Assembly (NCBI RefSeq): GCF_013385985.1
Contig: NZ_JACAOY010000006.1
Span: 414,581-478,580, forward strand
Source of the DNA: Pseudomonas sp. B6002
GTDB lineage: Bacteria > Pseudomonadota > Gammaproteobacteria > Pseudomonadales > Pseudomonadaceae
Length of the DNA stretch: 64,000 nt
Direction of reading: 5' to 3'
In this document: in pieces, positions 1 to 9,300 of the stretch
How the letters are laid out: every line of letters starts with the position of its first letter
Position numbering within the stretch: the first letter of the stretch is position 1
Translations under genes and position numbers: made by a program
The notes under the pieces: model-generated
Told to the model about the DNA's origin: nothing
The model's input: only the letters and a program-made list of their open reading frames with translations
Databases searched by the model: none

Positions 1-1
1 T

Positions 2-1534
2 GTCCTGCGCGAGCAGGCACGCGATCTGGAACCGTACCGCCTCACGGACGGCACCGTGTTTGCGGCGCTCGAACCGCCCATTCCGGGGTTCTATGGCAAA
101 CGGTACCTGCAGTATTTCGACAAACAAGGACCGCGGCTGGTCAATGCCATTGCCCAGGACAATTGGGTGTTGGGGGAGGCCACCGACCTCAGTGCAATGG
201 ACTTGCGTCGTTTAATGATGGAGTTGGAACAGCGCTATTTCAACGAGTACGCCGACGCCTGGGCCAGTGCGCTGGGCCGTATCCGGCTGCGCAGCACCGA
301 TGATCTCAAGCAGGGCAGCGAGCAGTTGTCGAACTTGACCTCGGCGCAGTCCCCGTTGCTGCTGATACTGCAGCAGATTCGTGAAAATACGCGCTTGCTG
401 CCTGGCAACGATCGGTTGGAGGCTTTTGCCCAGGAGGCGAGTGGTGACCTCGGCGCCGTCATACAGTCGGCGAAAAGCAATGCACGGGTCAGCCAGTTGT
501 TCGCGAAGGGGGGCGATGACACTGCGCGGCGTGCCGTACAGCGTCGATTCGAACCTTTGCATCAACTGCTCGACGAGCAACAGAGCCCCGGCAACGAATT
601 GACCCAGGCGCTGCGCCAGCTCGACGCACTGCATTTGCAGCTGACAGCCCTGGACCGCGAGGGGGCACCCGAGCAAGCCGCGTTCCAACTAGCCAAGCGT
701 CGCATGGAGGGGCAGCCGGATGCGTTGAGCCAGGTGCGCAATGTTGCGGCGCGCTTGCCGGTGCCACTCAAGGGGTGGTTCGAAGGTCTTGCCGACGACA
801 ACTGGCGCCATTTGCTTGATGACGCCTATGTGCATGTGAACCAGCGTTATCAGGGAGAGGTGTATGGCCTGTATGCCAAGGCGATTCGGCAGCGCTACCC
901 CTTCAACGCCCATGCGGCCAGCGACGTGGCATTGAGTGATTTTCAGGATTTTTTCAAACCCCGGGGTGTTCTGGCGCGGTTCCACGACACTTACTTGAAG
1001 CCATTTGTCACTGCCGACTCTAGCCGTTACCACTTACGTAGGCTGGAAGGCCGCAGCCTGCCGATGTCTCGCTCGTTGTTGGATCAATTGAGCAAGGCAC
1101 ACACTGTGCGCCGCAGCTTCTTCAGCGAGGATCTGGGAGAGTGGTCGGTTCGTTTCACTCTGGCGTCCTATAGCCTGGACCAGGCGGTCAGTCGCTCGAT
1201 CCTGCGTATCGGTGACCAGCAACTGGAGTACCGTCATGGTCCCATCGTGCCCTTGGCGTTTATTTGGCCGATCGAGGCTGAAAATGGCCGAAGCAGCCTG
1301 GTTCTAGAACGGGGGGCCGAGCAACCGCTGGGTATCGAGAAAAACAGCGGAGCCTGGTCGTTGTTTCGCTTCTTCGATTTGATGCAACGCGAACCTGCTC
1401 ACGGGCGTGACACGCAGATACTCAAGGCCGACCTTGCCGGCTTGCGTGCCAACTACCTGTTGGTCAGCCAGCGTACGCCCAGCCCGTTCCAAATGGACAC
1501 GTGGCGCACTTTCCGCTTGCCGGAGCAGTTATGA
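2..1534 (+). CDS. tssM: T6SS inner-membrane protein TssM (IcmF), C-terminal part
   Basis: The reading frame is open from the left edge (first complete codon at 2), so only the last 510 residues of a roughly 1100-1200 residue protein are visible. TssM spans the inner membrane and, with TssL and TssJ, forms the membrane complex of the type VI secretion system. The visible part is the periplasmic region: an all-helical middle followed by the beta-rich IcmF/VasK C-terminal domain (for example RYPFNAHAASDVALSDFQDF, then GPIVPLAFIWP and WSLFRFFDLM near the end). The cytoplasmic NTPase lies outside the window. The stop overlaps the next start in ATGA, so the three T6SS genes are translationally coupled. 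Followed by a phosphatase and kinase, it matches the gene order of P. aeruginosa HSI-II. Confidence 0.93.
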   Translation, partial: VLREQARDLEPYRLTDGTVFAALEPPIPGFYGKRYLQYFDKQGPRLVNAIAQDNWVLGEATDLSAMDLRRLMMELEQRYFNEYADAWASALGRIRLRSTDDLKQGSEQLSNLTSAQSPLLLILQQIRENTRLLPGNDRLEAFAQEASGDLGAVIQSAKSNARVSQLFAKGGDDTARRAVQRRFEPLHQLLDEQQSPGNELTQALRQLDALHLQLTALDREGAPEQAAFQLAKRRMEGQPDALSQVRNVAARLPVPLKGWFEGLADDNWRHLLDDAYVHVNQRYQGEVYGLYAKAIRQRYPFNAHAASDVALSDFQDFFKPRGVLARFHDTYLKPFVTADSSRYHLRRLEGRSLPMSRSLLDQLSKAHTVRRSFFSEDLGEWSVRFTLASYSLDQAVSRSILRIGDQQLEYRHGPIVPLAFIWPIEAENGRSSLVLERGAEQPLGIEKNSGAWSLFRFFDLMQREPAHGRDTQILKADLAGLRANYLLVSQRTPSPFQMDTWRTFRLPEQL

Positions 1535-2244
1535 GCCTGCTCAAACGTGCCTGGCGCAGTGCTGCACGCAGCGAACAAGGTCAGGGACGGCTGCGCAATG
1601 AGGATGCGTTCCTTGAGAGCCCGCAAACCGGTTGTTGGGCTGTGGCGGATGGAATGGGCGGCCATCGGGCCGGGCATGTCGCCAGCCGGTCGGTGGTCGA
1701 GTGCCTTGCTGCACTGCCGGGCCAGGACAGTTTTGATCAGCGGATCGACGCCGTTCGCCAGTGTTTGCAGCAACTCAGCCGGCGCCTGGGCGCCCAAGGC
1801 GCGCATGAAACCATTGGCAGTACGGTGATTGTCTTGCTGCTGGATGACCACCGTGCTGCGTGCCTTTGGGCGGGGGACAGTCGCTGTTACCTGTGGCGGG
1901 GAAAGCGCCTGTATCAGCTGTCGCGGGACCACTCACGGCTTCGGCAGTTAATGGATGAGCAACACTTGAGCTTAGAGCAGGCCCAGGCCTATCCCGGTGC
2001 CAGGGCGTTGACCCGCGCTGTCGGTGCGCGGCACCTGCTTAATCTGGAAGTGTTGGAGCTCAGCGCCCGACCGGGTGATGTGTTTCTGTTATGCAGCGAT
2101 GGGATTTACGAGGGCCTGAGCCATGCCGAACTCGGCAGCGCGTTAGGGCAAGGCACGCCGCAGCAGGTGGTGGACCAGTTGTTCTCAGCCGCTTCTCGCG
2201 GGACCTGTCGCGATGACCTGACTGCCGTGGTGGTACGCTCATGA
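1531..2244 (+). CDS. stp1: PP2C-family Ser/Thr phosphatase of T6SS (Stp1/PppA type)
   Basis: 237 residues, started at the ATG at 1531 that overlaps the tssM stop; a longer GTG reading from 1501 would run inside tssM and is rejected. Motifs of PP2C metal-dependent phosphatases are in order: RNEDAF near residue 28, VADGMGGH near 43, GDSRCY in the middle, LLCSDGIYEGL and CRDDLTAVVV at the end, giving the Asp ligands for two Mn/Mg ions. In T6SS loci this enzyme removes phosphate added by the partner kinase (threonine phosphorylation control of secretion). The kinase gene follows with another ATGA overlap. Stp1 and Stk1 are the names in the P. aeruginosa HSI-II cluster; I use them by synteny and motif. 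Confidence 0.9.
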   Translation: MSLLKRAWRSAARSEQGQGRLRNEDAFLESPQTGCWAVADGMGGHRAGHVASRSVVECLAALPGQDSFDQRIDAVRQCLQQLSRRLGAQGAHETIGSTVIVLLLDDHRAACLWAGDSRCYLWRGKRLYQLSRDHSRLRQLMDEQHLSLEQAQAYPGARALTRAVGARHLLNLEVLELSARPGDVFLLCSDGIYEGLSHAELGSALGQGTPQQVVDQLFSAASRGTCRDDLTAVVVRS

Positions 2245-3071
2245 AACGGCCGGAGCTGCTGGCGGGGCGTTATCGTCTGGAACGCTTATTGGGTTCCGGC
2301 GGAATGGGGGTGGTGTACCGTGCGCGCGATCTGTTGCATGAACAGTTTGGCGAGCCGGATTCAACGTTGGCGCTCAAGGTGTTGGGCGAGCACCTTTCCC
2401 AGGCGCCTGATGCATCTGCGTTGCTCTACAGTGAGTTTGCCCTGACGCGCAGGTTGCTGCACCCCCATGTCGTACGGGTGTTGTCGTTTGACGTCGACAC
2501 CCACAATCACACGGCGTTTTTTACTATGGAGTTGATGCACGGGATCACCCTTGAGCAACTGCTGAAGGAATGCTCAAGCGGCCTGCCCTGGCAAGCCTTG
2601 CAACCGATCGCGGTGCAATTGCTTGAGGCGCTGGCCTATGTACATCGACAAGGTGTGCTCCATGGCGATGTGAAACCGGTGAATATCATGATGGGCGAAC
2701 AAGGCGTGCGCTTGTTCGACTTTGGCCTCGGCCATTGCCAGGCTCAGATTGAGGCGGGGTTGCCGTGCTTGAGCCGCGAGCGCATCAACGCCTGTACCCC
2801 GGCCTACGCCGCCCCGGAGTTGCTGGCCGGCAATGCCTTGACGGCCAGCGCCGACCTGTATGGCGTCGCCTGTGTACTGTTCGAGCTGGCCCATGGCAAA
2901 CGTCTGGGTGGGCGCCGCCCGACCGAGCGACTGCCGAGGCCCTGGCAATTACCCAGGCATTGTTGGACCGCGTTGCGTTCGGCGTTGGCCCTGGACCCCG
3001 AGCGGCGAACCCTCAGTGTGGCGGAACTGGGGGAGGCCATGGCGGGGTCGGGGCGACGCTGGTTCAGGTAG
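2241..3071 (+). CDS. stk1: Ser/Thr protein kinase of T6SS (Stk1/PpkA type, short form)
   Basis: 276 residues made of a single Hanks-type kinase domain: glycine loop GSGGMGVVYRARD near residue 18, catalytic loop HGDVKPVNIMM near 141, DFGLGH near 161 and APELLAGN near 193. The usual HRD is HGD, so it is a non-RD kinase. It has no transmembrane helix or C-terminal sensor domain, unlike the long PpkA of HSI-I, and so looks cytosolic. It follows the phosphatase with a 4-base overlap and is the last gene of the T6SS operon. Its tail overlaps the convergent small gene at 3064 by 8 bases. Confidence 0.9.
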   Translation: MKRPELLAGRYRLERLLGSGGMGVVYRARDLLHEQFGEPDSTLALKVLGEHLSQAPDASALLYSEFALTRRLLHPHVVRVLSFDVDTHNHTAFFTMELMHGITLEQLLKECSSGLPWQALQPIAVQLLEALAYVHRQGVLHGDVKPVNIMMGEQGVRLFDFGLGHCQAQIEAGLPCLSRERINACTPAYAAPELLAGNALTASADLYGVACVLFELAHGKRLGGRRPTERLPRPWQLPRHCWTALRSALALDPERRTLSVAELGEAMAGSGRRWFR

Positions 3072-3402
3072 CGGGCAGGTCATGCAATTGGCAGTACTCG
3101 GCCCAACTCAAACCGGCCATCTGGGCGACTTCCTTGTGCACTTCAAGGCGCTGGGATTCGAAGGCGTGCGGCGATTCTGCGGTGAGCTTGAGGGTCAGTT
3201 CCCAAGCGAACAACCCCTGGCTCTCGGCTTCAGCTTCAAAGGCTTCATGCAAGCGTTCGGCACGGTACTGCGCCAGGGTTTCGCCTTTGGCCTGGGCGGC
3301 CAAGGGGTTCAGTGAATCCAGTTCGTTGGCAACGTCTGGGTGCTCTATCAAGAATCTGTCGAGGGCCAGTTGGTGATTATCGCCGGGTTGGGACAAGGGC
3401 AT
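3064..3402 (-). CDS. Small conserved protein, possibly DUF6388 family
   Basis: 112 residues from the ATG at 3402; a TTG at 3432 would add ten residues but has no ribosome site, and the ATG has only a GGAG placed very close, so the start is uncertain. The protein is acidic and helical, with a conserved-looking core (NPLAAQAKG, YRAERLHEAFEAEAE, FAWELTLKL, ESQRLEVHKEVAQMAG). I recall this pattern from small Pseudomonas proteins called DUF6388, but cannot confirm it here. No signal peptide, membrane segment or catalytic motif is visible. It is convergent with the T6SS kinase and is not obviously part of that system. Confidence 0.7.
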   Translation of the reverse strand: MPLSQPGDNHQLALDRFLIEHPDVANELDSLNPLAAQAKGETLAQYRAERLHEAFEAEAESQGLFAWELTLKLTAESPHAFESQRLEVHKEVAQMAGLSWAEYCQLHDLPAT

Positions 3403-3664
3403 GCTCCAGGTTGTGTGAAGGGCATCATTCAATGGCTGGATGATGCCGATTAAGGCTAGCCCACGGATAGCCCCGAATCACGAAATACAAAGAGTGGCAG
3501 TGCTTCGGCTGCCTCGTGTGCAAGCAAAAGAAGCACTGAATACTGAAAAAATGCCTGCAGTGCGGCAAAAGCCTTTCGCTCCCGGTGCCAGGACGTGTAG
3601 CGTTACCCAGGATTTACGGGGGGATGCCTCAAGAGGCACAGAGCGATGGGCAGAGGGATGGGTC

Positions 3665-5737
3665 ATGGCGAAAACGCTGTTCAAACTGTTCCTGACTCAG
3701 CGCCTGGCGGCCTTGGCCAGCACGGAGTCGCTGCGCGCTATCCGTGAAGGGCTGCTGTGGATCTTGCCTTGCCTGTTGGTATCGGCGGGTTTTCTGATCC
3801 TGTCCGAGTGCGCCAAGGTGCTGGGGTTTGACCCGCAGGTGGTGGGGTTCCTGGCTGGGTTGCACAACCAGATCAGCTCGGTGATTCCGCTGCTGGTAGC
3901 GGCTTCGATTGGCTACATGCTCGCGATTCAATACCGCTTGCCGCAGTTACCGGTCGCCTTTCTGTGCCTGGCCCATGTGGTGGTCGCCACCTTTGTATTG
4001 CGTGAATACCCCCGGGCCTCGGCCACCTTTGTATTGTTTATTGCGATTGCCTCGCCGCTGATCAACGTGCCAGCGGTTGCCTGGTTGCACCGCTTTCGCT
4101 GGACCCGCCTGGTCAACGAGGACCTGGTGGGGCACAACTTGCGAGGCACCATCAACATGGTGGTGCCGGGTGCGATCACCGCGCTGTGCCTGGTGATGGT
4201 GTTGTCGTTGCTGCTGCAGATTCCGTATGTGGCACAACTGCAGGGGCCACAGGTACTCGATGCGCTGCAAGCGCCCTATGGCAGTGGTTTGTTCGTGACC
4301 CTGATGAACTCGCTGCTGTGGTTTTTCGGCATCCACGGCGTGTATGCCATGCAGCCGTTGTTCGATGTGCTGGACCAGGCCGTGGTGCTTAATGGTGCCT
4401 CGTTGGCGGCGGGTGAGCCGATCAAATACCTGCTCAACAGTGGCTTGCTCGGGTGTTTCGCGTTTATCGGCGGCTCGGGCGGTGCGTTGTGCCTGTTGCT
4501 GGCGATCCTGCTGTTTTCAAAGAGCCAGTCCATGCGACTGATGGCGATGGCCAGTCTGCCGCTATCGTTATTCAACGTCAGCGAGGTGCTGCTGTTTGGC
4601 TTGCCGATCATCCTCAACCCGCGGTTATTCATCCCGTTTCTGCTGGTGCCGGCGATCAACGCCATGCTGGCGCTGACGGTGGTTCAGCTGGGCTGGGTAT
4701 CGCCTGCGGTGGCGAGTGTGCCGTTCACCGCGCCGGTGCTGCTCAACGCGTATTTGAGTACCCATGGCGACCTGGCTGCCGTGGTGTTGCAAGTGGCGCT
4801 TTTGGGGGTGGGCACCTTGGTCTACGCACCTTACGTCAGGGCGATTCACCGCCAATCCACTGAAGGCGGCACGGTGTACCTCAAGTCCCTGGACATGACC
4901 TTTCGCGGTCTCGAAGAGAAAGGTCGCCTGCTGGAAATGGACCCGGTGCTGGCGTCCCACAAGACCCTGGCCCGTCAAGCGATGGAACTGAGCCGCATCC
5001 AGCAGATCAGCGACTACGAGTTCTATCTCGAATTCCAACCCCAGGTCTCCACGCGCACGGGCTTGTGCACCGGCTGCGAAGCCTTGATGCGCGCCCGTGA
5101 CAGCCAGGGCACGGTGCATTCGCCCTGGGAGTTCCTGCAATGGTTGGCTCAGGCACGGTTGATGCCCGACGTGGATGTGTGGGTAGCGTCCCAGGCCGTG
5201 CGCCAATATCAGAAGTGGCAGAAAATCGGCTTCGCCCTGCCGATGACCATCAATATTTCCAGCGCCACCCTGACGGACGCCGCCTATGGGGATCGCCTGG
5301 TGGAAATCCTCACCCAGGCCCATGGTCAGGTGTCGGTGGAAATCACCGAAGACGCGCTGGTCAGTGACATCCAGGTCACGCGCCGGACCATCCAGAAGCT
5401 GCAGGCGATTGGCGCCAAGGTGTATATCGACGACTTTGGTACGGGGTTCTCCGCCTTGAGCTATTTGCACCAGTTTCCGGTGGACTTCATCAAGATCGAC
5501 CGCAGCTTTGTGGTGGCCCAGCACGACCCCAAGGGCGCCCAGGTACTCACCGGCATGCTGCGTTTCTGTGAGGCGCTGAACCTGGGGGTGGTGGTCGAGG
5601 GGGTGGAGACAGCCGAGCAGTTGGCGTTCCTCAATACCGGCACCGAACTGTTTATCCAGGGCTGGTATTTCAGCAAGGCACTGCCCGGCGATCAGTTGCA
5701 GGGTTTCGTGCGCGCGCGTGCGGCGGCGCAGGTCTAG
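3665..5737 (+). CDS. Membrane protein: PTS EIIC-like domain fused to EAL c-di-GMP phosphodiesterase
   Basis: 690 residues from the ATG at 3665, which has GAGGGA about 6 bases upstream; the frame continues open to 3440, but the extra N-terminus looks non-coding. Residues about 20-400 hold roughly ten hydrophobic segments resembling a phosphotransferase EIIC sugar permease of the lactose/cellobiose type. Residues about 448-690 are an EAL domain with all catalytic signatures: CEALMRA at 471-477, TINIS, VEITEDAL, YIDDFGTGFSALSYL, FIKIDRSF and VVVEGVE. It should therefore hydrolyse cyclic di-GMP. No GGDEF, EIIA or EIIB is present. A likely reading is a membrane sensor that couples a small molecule, perhaps a sugar, to c-di-GMP breakdown; the ligand is unknown. 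Confidence 0.88.
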   Translation: MAKTLFKLFLTQRLAALASTESLRAIREGLLWILPCLLVSAGFLILSECAKVLGFDPQVVGFLAGLHNQISSVIPLLVAASIGYMLAIQYRLPQLPVAFLCLAHVVVATFVLREYPRASATFVLFIAIASPLINVPAVAWLHRFRWTRLVNEDLVGHNLRGTINMVVPGAITALCLVMVLSLLLQIPYVAQLQGPQVLDALQAPYGSGLFVTLMNSLLWFFGIHGVYAMQPLFDVLDQAVVLNGASLAAGEPIKYLLNSGLLGCFAFIGGSGGALCLLLAILLFSKSQSMRLMAMASLPLSLFNVSEVLLFGLPIILNPRLFIPFLLVPAINAMLALTVVQLGWVSPAVASVPFTAPVLLNAYLSTHGDLAAVVLQVALLGVGTLVYAPYVRAIHRQSTEGGTVYLKSLDMTFRGLEEKGRLLEMDPVLASHKTLARQAMELSRIQQISDYEFYLEFQPQVSTRTGLCTGCEALMRARDSQGTVHSPWEFLQWLAQARLMPDVDVWVASQAVRQYQKWQKIGFALPMTINISSATLTDAAYGDRLVEILTQAHGQVSVEITEDALVSDIQVTRRTIQKLQAIGAKVYIDDFGTGFSALSYLHQFPVDFIKIDRSFVVAQHDPKGAQVLTGMLRFCEALNLGVVVEGVETAEQLAFLNTGTELFIQGWYFSKALPGDQLQGFVRARAAAQV

Positions 5738-6582
5738 GCCTGGGCCGCCGCGTAGTCACGCTGGGTTTGTTCGATCTCTTCGACCAACCCGTCGATGCGT
5801 GCCAGGCGTGCGCGGTTGTCGTGGTCCCAGGGGTGAAAGCCCGGTTTGAAGTAGTGCAGCCACGGCCGCAGCATGCGCGGGAACACGCCTTTGGGGCCAT
5901 ACAGGAACTTGAGCATGCGCCAGAAGCCCTTCAGAAACCCGACCGATTTGCGGTCGGCAATCAGCAGGCGCACGTGAAAGTCGAACACCACCAGCCAGAA
6001 GAACACCGTGGTGGTCAGCATGGTGCCGGTGCGCAGCAGATAGCGCTTTGGCCCGGGCGCAATCACCGTGTTCCACACATCGAAGGCCACGGCTTTGTGT
6101 TCGGTTTCTTCGAGGGCATGCCAGTACCACATCTGCTGGTAACCCTTGAGTGAATCGCCGAAGCGCGACGGGTCGCTGAGCAGGATTTCCGCGAGCATCG
6201 CTGTGTAGTGCTCAAGGGCGATGGTCACCGCCAGGTTGAACGACGGCGGCAAGTGTTTTTTCTGCAGGTCGAGGATGAACTTGAGGCGCCGGTCCAGGGT
6301 GTGCGCCGGCAGGCCTGCCGCTTGCAGCAGGTCGTTGTAGGCCACGTGTTCGCGGCTGTGCATGGCCTCCTGGCCGATGAAACCCTGAATCTCTTTTTTC
6401 AATTGCGGCTCGTCAATGCGCTGGCGGTAGTGGCGCACGCTGTCCATGAAAAACAGCTCGCCCTGGGGAAACAGCAGTGACAAGGCGTTGAAGAAGTGCG
6501 TGATGAACGGGCCCTGTTCGTGCCAGTTCTTGATGCGCTCGGCGGGCAAGGCAAAACGAATATCGCGACGGATCGGCAGCAT
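5734..6582 (-). CDS. PF10118-type predicted metal-dependent hydrolase
   Basis: 282 residues, helical. It resembles the predicted metal-dependent hydrolases of Pfam PF10118: FIGQEAMHSREHVAYND near residue 88 and WHALEETEHKAVAFDVW near 174 supply the Glu/His ligands of a ferritin-like di-metal fold, and one hydrophobic segment (LTTTVFFWLVVFDFHV) could touch the membrane. The reaction is not known for this family. It is the third gene of a minus-strand unit with the SDR (15 bases upstream) and the flavin monooxygenase, beside alkB, so a role in long-chain or hydrocarbon metabolism is plausible. Its stop overlaps the end of the convergent EAL gene by 4 bases. Confidence 0.82.
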   Translation of the reverse strand: MLPIRRDIRFALPAERIKNWHEQGPFITHFFNALSLLFPQGELFFMDSVRHYRQRIDEPQLKKEIQGFIGQEAMHSREHVAYNDLLQAAGLPAHTLDRRLKFILDLQKKHLPPSFNLAVTIALEHYTAMLAEILLSDPSRFGDSLKGYQQMWYWHALEETEHKAVAFDVWNTVIAPGPKRYLLRTGTMLTTTVFFWLVVFDFHVRLLIADRKSVGFLKGFWRMLKFLYGPKGVFPRMLRPWLHYFKPGFHPWDHDNRARLARIDGLVEEIEQTQRDYAAAQA

Positions 6583-6597
6583 GGTGCGTGCTCCTGT

Positions 6598-7488
6598 TCA
6601 GAGACGGGTTTCGTCGTTGGTTTCAAACACCGGCGTGCGTTGTTTGGGGGCCATGCGCTTGCTGGCGAACACCACCAGGGCTTGATACGCAGCGGGCAGG
6701 CAACGGGCGAGCAAGTCGAGGAAATAGGCATCGCGGCCGATCAACACGCGGCGCTTGTTTTTGCGCACGCCTTGCAGGATGACCTTGGCAGCCTGGTCAG
6801 CATCGGTGATGAATAGCTTTTCGAAGTCGGCGCGGGCCTGTTGCTCGCTGTGGATCAGAAAGCCGGTCATGTTTGCGTCGATGCGGCTGCTGCGGCAGAT
6901 GTCGGTACGGATGCCGCCCGGGTGTACACAGGTGGCCGAGACGCCGCTGCGTAGCAGGTCGAGTTCCTGGCGCAGGGATTCGGTGAACCCGCGCACGGCA
7001 AACTTGGTGGCGTTGTAGCCGCTCATGCCTGGTTGGGCAAACAGCCCGAATACGCTGGAGGTGTTGACCACATGGCCATCGCCGCTGGCTTTAAGGTAGG
7101 GCAGGAACGCCTTGGTGCCATGCACCACGCCCCAGAAGTTGATGCCGACGATCCATTCGAGGTCGGCGTAATCCACACCCTCCACGGTACTCGACAGCGC
7201 CACGCCGGCATTGTTGAAGATCAGGTTGACGCGGCCGTGGTCGGCCACGCAGCGGGCGGCCCACGCTTCCATGGCCTGGCGGTCGGATACATCCAGCACC
7301 TGGGTGGTGATGGTGACGGGCGACAGCGTCGAGGTCTTGATCAAGTCGAGCGTCTGCTCCAGCCCCTGGCTGTTCTTGTCGGCCAGGGCCAGGTGGCAAC
7401 CTTCGCGCGCCAGGGCCAATGCCAGGGCGCGGCCCATGCCGGACGCCGCACCGGTAATCGCCGCCACGCGGCCGTTGAATGACTTCAT
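6598..7488 (-). CDS. SDR-family NAD(P)-dependent oxidoreductase
   Basis: 296 residues from the ATG at 7488, whose ATGA overlaps the stop of the upstream monooxygenase; a longer reading to 7626 would lie inside that gene. It is a classical short-chain dehydrogenase: nucleotide motif TGAASGMG at 12-19, NNAGV, and the catalytic serine with YNATK in the SSVFG...YNATK block. The C-terminal 60 residues (GVRKNKRRVLIGRDAYFLD) are an extension common in SDRs next to Baeyer-Villiger monooxygenases. It probably oxidises a secondary alcohol to the ketone used by the neighbouring enzyme, or reduces the reverse; this is inferred from context. Confidence 0.9.
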   Translation of the reverse strand: MKSFNGRVAAITGAASGMGRALALALAREGCHLALADKNSQGLEQTLDLIKTSTLSPVTITTQVLDVSDRQAMEAWAARCVADHGRVNLIFNNAGVALSSTVEGVDYADLEWIVGINFWGVVHGTKAFLPYLKASGDGHVVNTSSVFGLFAQPGMSGYNATKFAVRGFTESLRQELDLLRSGVSATCVHPGGIRTDICRSSRIDANMTGFLIHSEQQARADFEKLFITDADQAAKVILQGVRKNKRRVLIGRDAYFLDLLARCLPAAYQALVVFASKRMAPKQRTPVFETNDETRL

Positions 7489-9023
7489 GACAGGCTGCCT
7501 TCTGTGGTGGAGTGGGGCGCCGGGGCAGGGCGTGGGGCTGGGCTGGTGGGCAGCAGGTCTGCCACATAGTCCTTGAGCGCGAACTGCCGGGTGACCTGTT
7601 TGAAGCGCCAGGTGGAGCCGGGCCACAAGGTGGTGTTCTTGCCGGTGCGCGGGTCGAGGTACCAGCTCTGGCAGCCACCGGTGTTCCAGATGGTGCGCTT
7701 GAGTTTGTCTTGCAGTTGCTGGTTGTAAGCCAGCTCAACGGCCGGTTTTACATCCACGGTGGCGATGCGGTGCCGCTGCATCTGCTGCAGTGCATCCAGG
7801 ATGTAGGTGACCTGGGCTTCGATCATCAGGATCATCGAGTTGTGCCCAAGGCCCGTGTTGGGGCCGACGATCAGGAACAGGTTCGGGTACCCCGGCACCG
7901 TGGTGCCTTTATAGGCATGGGCACCGTCGTGCCAGGTGTCCATCAGGTCGATGCCGTCGCGCCCGATGATGCAGTCCCGGGGCAGTGGGTCAGTGGCCTG
8001 GAAGCCGGTGCCGAAGATCAGGCAATCGGCCGGGTGCTTGATGCCATCGGCGGTAATCACGCCATCGGCTTCGATGCGCAGCACCTTGTCGGTCACCACC
8101 TCCACATTGCTGCGCGAGAGGGCCGGGTAATAGTCGTTGGAGATCAGCACGCGCTTGCAACCGATGGTGTAGTCCGGCGTCAGGGTCTTGCGCAGGGAAG
8201 GGCGGGCCACCTGTTTATGCAGATGACGTTGGGCAATCTTCTGCACCATTTTCATCAGGCGCGGGTGCAGGGCAAAGCCCACCACACGGCCTTCCAACGC
8301 CCAATAGAAAGCGCCGCGTACCAGGCGCTGGGTGAAGGGCAGGTGCTTGAAGGCCCAGCGTTCAAAGGGCGAAATCGGCCGGTCGGGCTTGGGCATGATC
8401 CACGGCGGCGTGCGCTGGAACAGGTCCAGGTGGGCCACCTGCGGTGCAATCTGCGGCACGAATTGAATGGCGCTGGCGCCGGTGCCGATCACCGCCACGC
8501 GTTTGCCTTTCAATGAATAGTCATGGTCCCACTGTTGGGAGTGGAAGCGCTTGCCTTTGAAGCTGTCGAGCCCCGGGATGTCCGGCAGTGCCGGGCGCGA
8601 CAGCCCGCCCATGCCCGACACCAGCACCCGCGCACTCACCTGGCGACCATTGCTGAAGGTCAGTTGCCAGCGCTGTTGCACCTCATCGAACACCGCACGC
8701 TGCAAGCCCATGCCGAAGCGCAGGAAGGGCGCCAGCTCAAAACGCGTCGCGCATTGCTCAAGGTAGGTGCGGATCTCCGCCTGCGGCGCGAATTGCCGCG
8801 TCCAGTTTGGGTTGGGCGCAAACGAAAATGAATACACGTGGGATTGCACGTCGCAGGCACAGCCCGGGTAGTGGTTGTCCCGCCAGGTGCCGCCGAGGCT
8901 GTCCGCCTGCTCGGCAATGAAGAAGTCGGTGAGGCCGGCTTCCTTGAGCTTGATCGCCATGCACAGGCCGGCAAAGCCTGAGCCGATGATGGCGATGTCG
9001 ATTGAATCACTGTGGGCATTCAT
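7485..9023 (-). CDS. Flavin-containing / Baeyer-Villiger-type monooxygenase
   Basis: 512 residues from the ATG at 9023, with AAGGA 7 bases upstream; the frame extends to 9089 without support. FAD-binding GSGFAG lies at 14-19 and a second, NADPH-binding GTGASA near 180-185. Between them is the type I Baeyer-Villiger fingerprint F-x-G-x3-H-x3-W at F155, G157, H161 and W165. Such enzymes insert oxygen next to a ketone, giving an ester or lactone. It is first in an operon with an SDR and a putative hydrolase and diverges from an alpha/beta hydrolase next to alkB. That set (alcohol dehydrogenase, ketone monooxygenase, esterase) would suit subterminal oxidation of alkanes or ketones, but the substrate cannot be read from sequence. 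Confidence 0.9.
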   Translation of the reverse strand: MNAHSDSIDIAIIGSGFAGLCMAIKLKEAGLTDFFIAEQADSLGGTWRDNHYPGCACDVQSHVYSFSFAPNPNWTRQFAPQAEIRTYLEQCATRFELAPFLRFGMGLQRAVFDEVQQRWQLTFSNGRQVSARVLVSGMGGLSRPALPDIPGLDSFKGKRFHSQQWDHDYSLKGKRVAVIGTGASAIQFVPQIAPQVAHLDLFQRTPPWIMPKPDRPISPFERWAFKHLPFTQRLVRGAFYWALEGRVVGFALHPRLMKMVQKIAQRHLHKQVARPSLRKTLTPDYTIGCKRVLISNDYYPALSRSNVEVVTDKVLRIEADGVITADGIKHPADCLIFGTGFQATDPLPRDCIIGRDGIDLMDTWHDGAHAYKGTTVPGYPNLFLIVGPNTGLGHNSMILMIEAQVTYILDALQQMQRHRIATVDVKPAVELAYNQQLQDKLKRTIWNTGGCQSWYLDPRTGKNTTLWPGSTWRFKQVTRQFALKDYVADLLPTSPAPRPAPAPHSTTEGSLS

Positions 9024-9300
9024 AGGCTGTCCTTCGTGGGCATCAGATGTGCTCCTGTTTTTTGTTTTGTCTTTTAGATAGAACACCATTGCAAAGGAAA
9101 ATTGAATTATTTATTTTAAAAAAGATTTTAAATAATCTACCTGAAAATATCGCCTACGCTAGGACCTTGTTCCGCATGTGCGACTTGTCCGACGGACGAG
9201 CACGGTATGCATGAAGTTTAGGTCCAGGGTGTGGACGATGGCTGAGGCCTTGATCAATACCGGTCAGGTCGCCAGCAGCAGGGAAGCAGAGGACCGAGCT

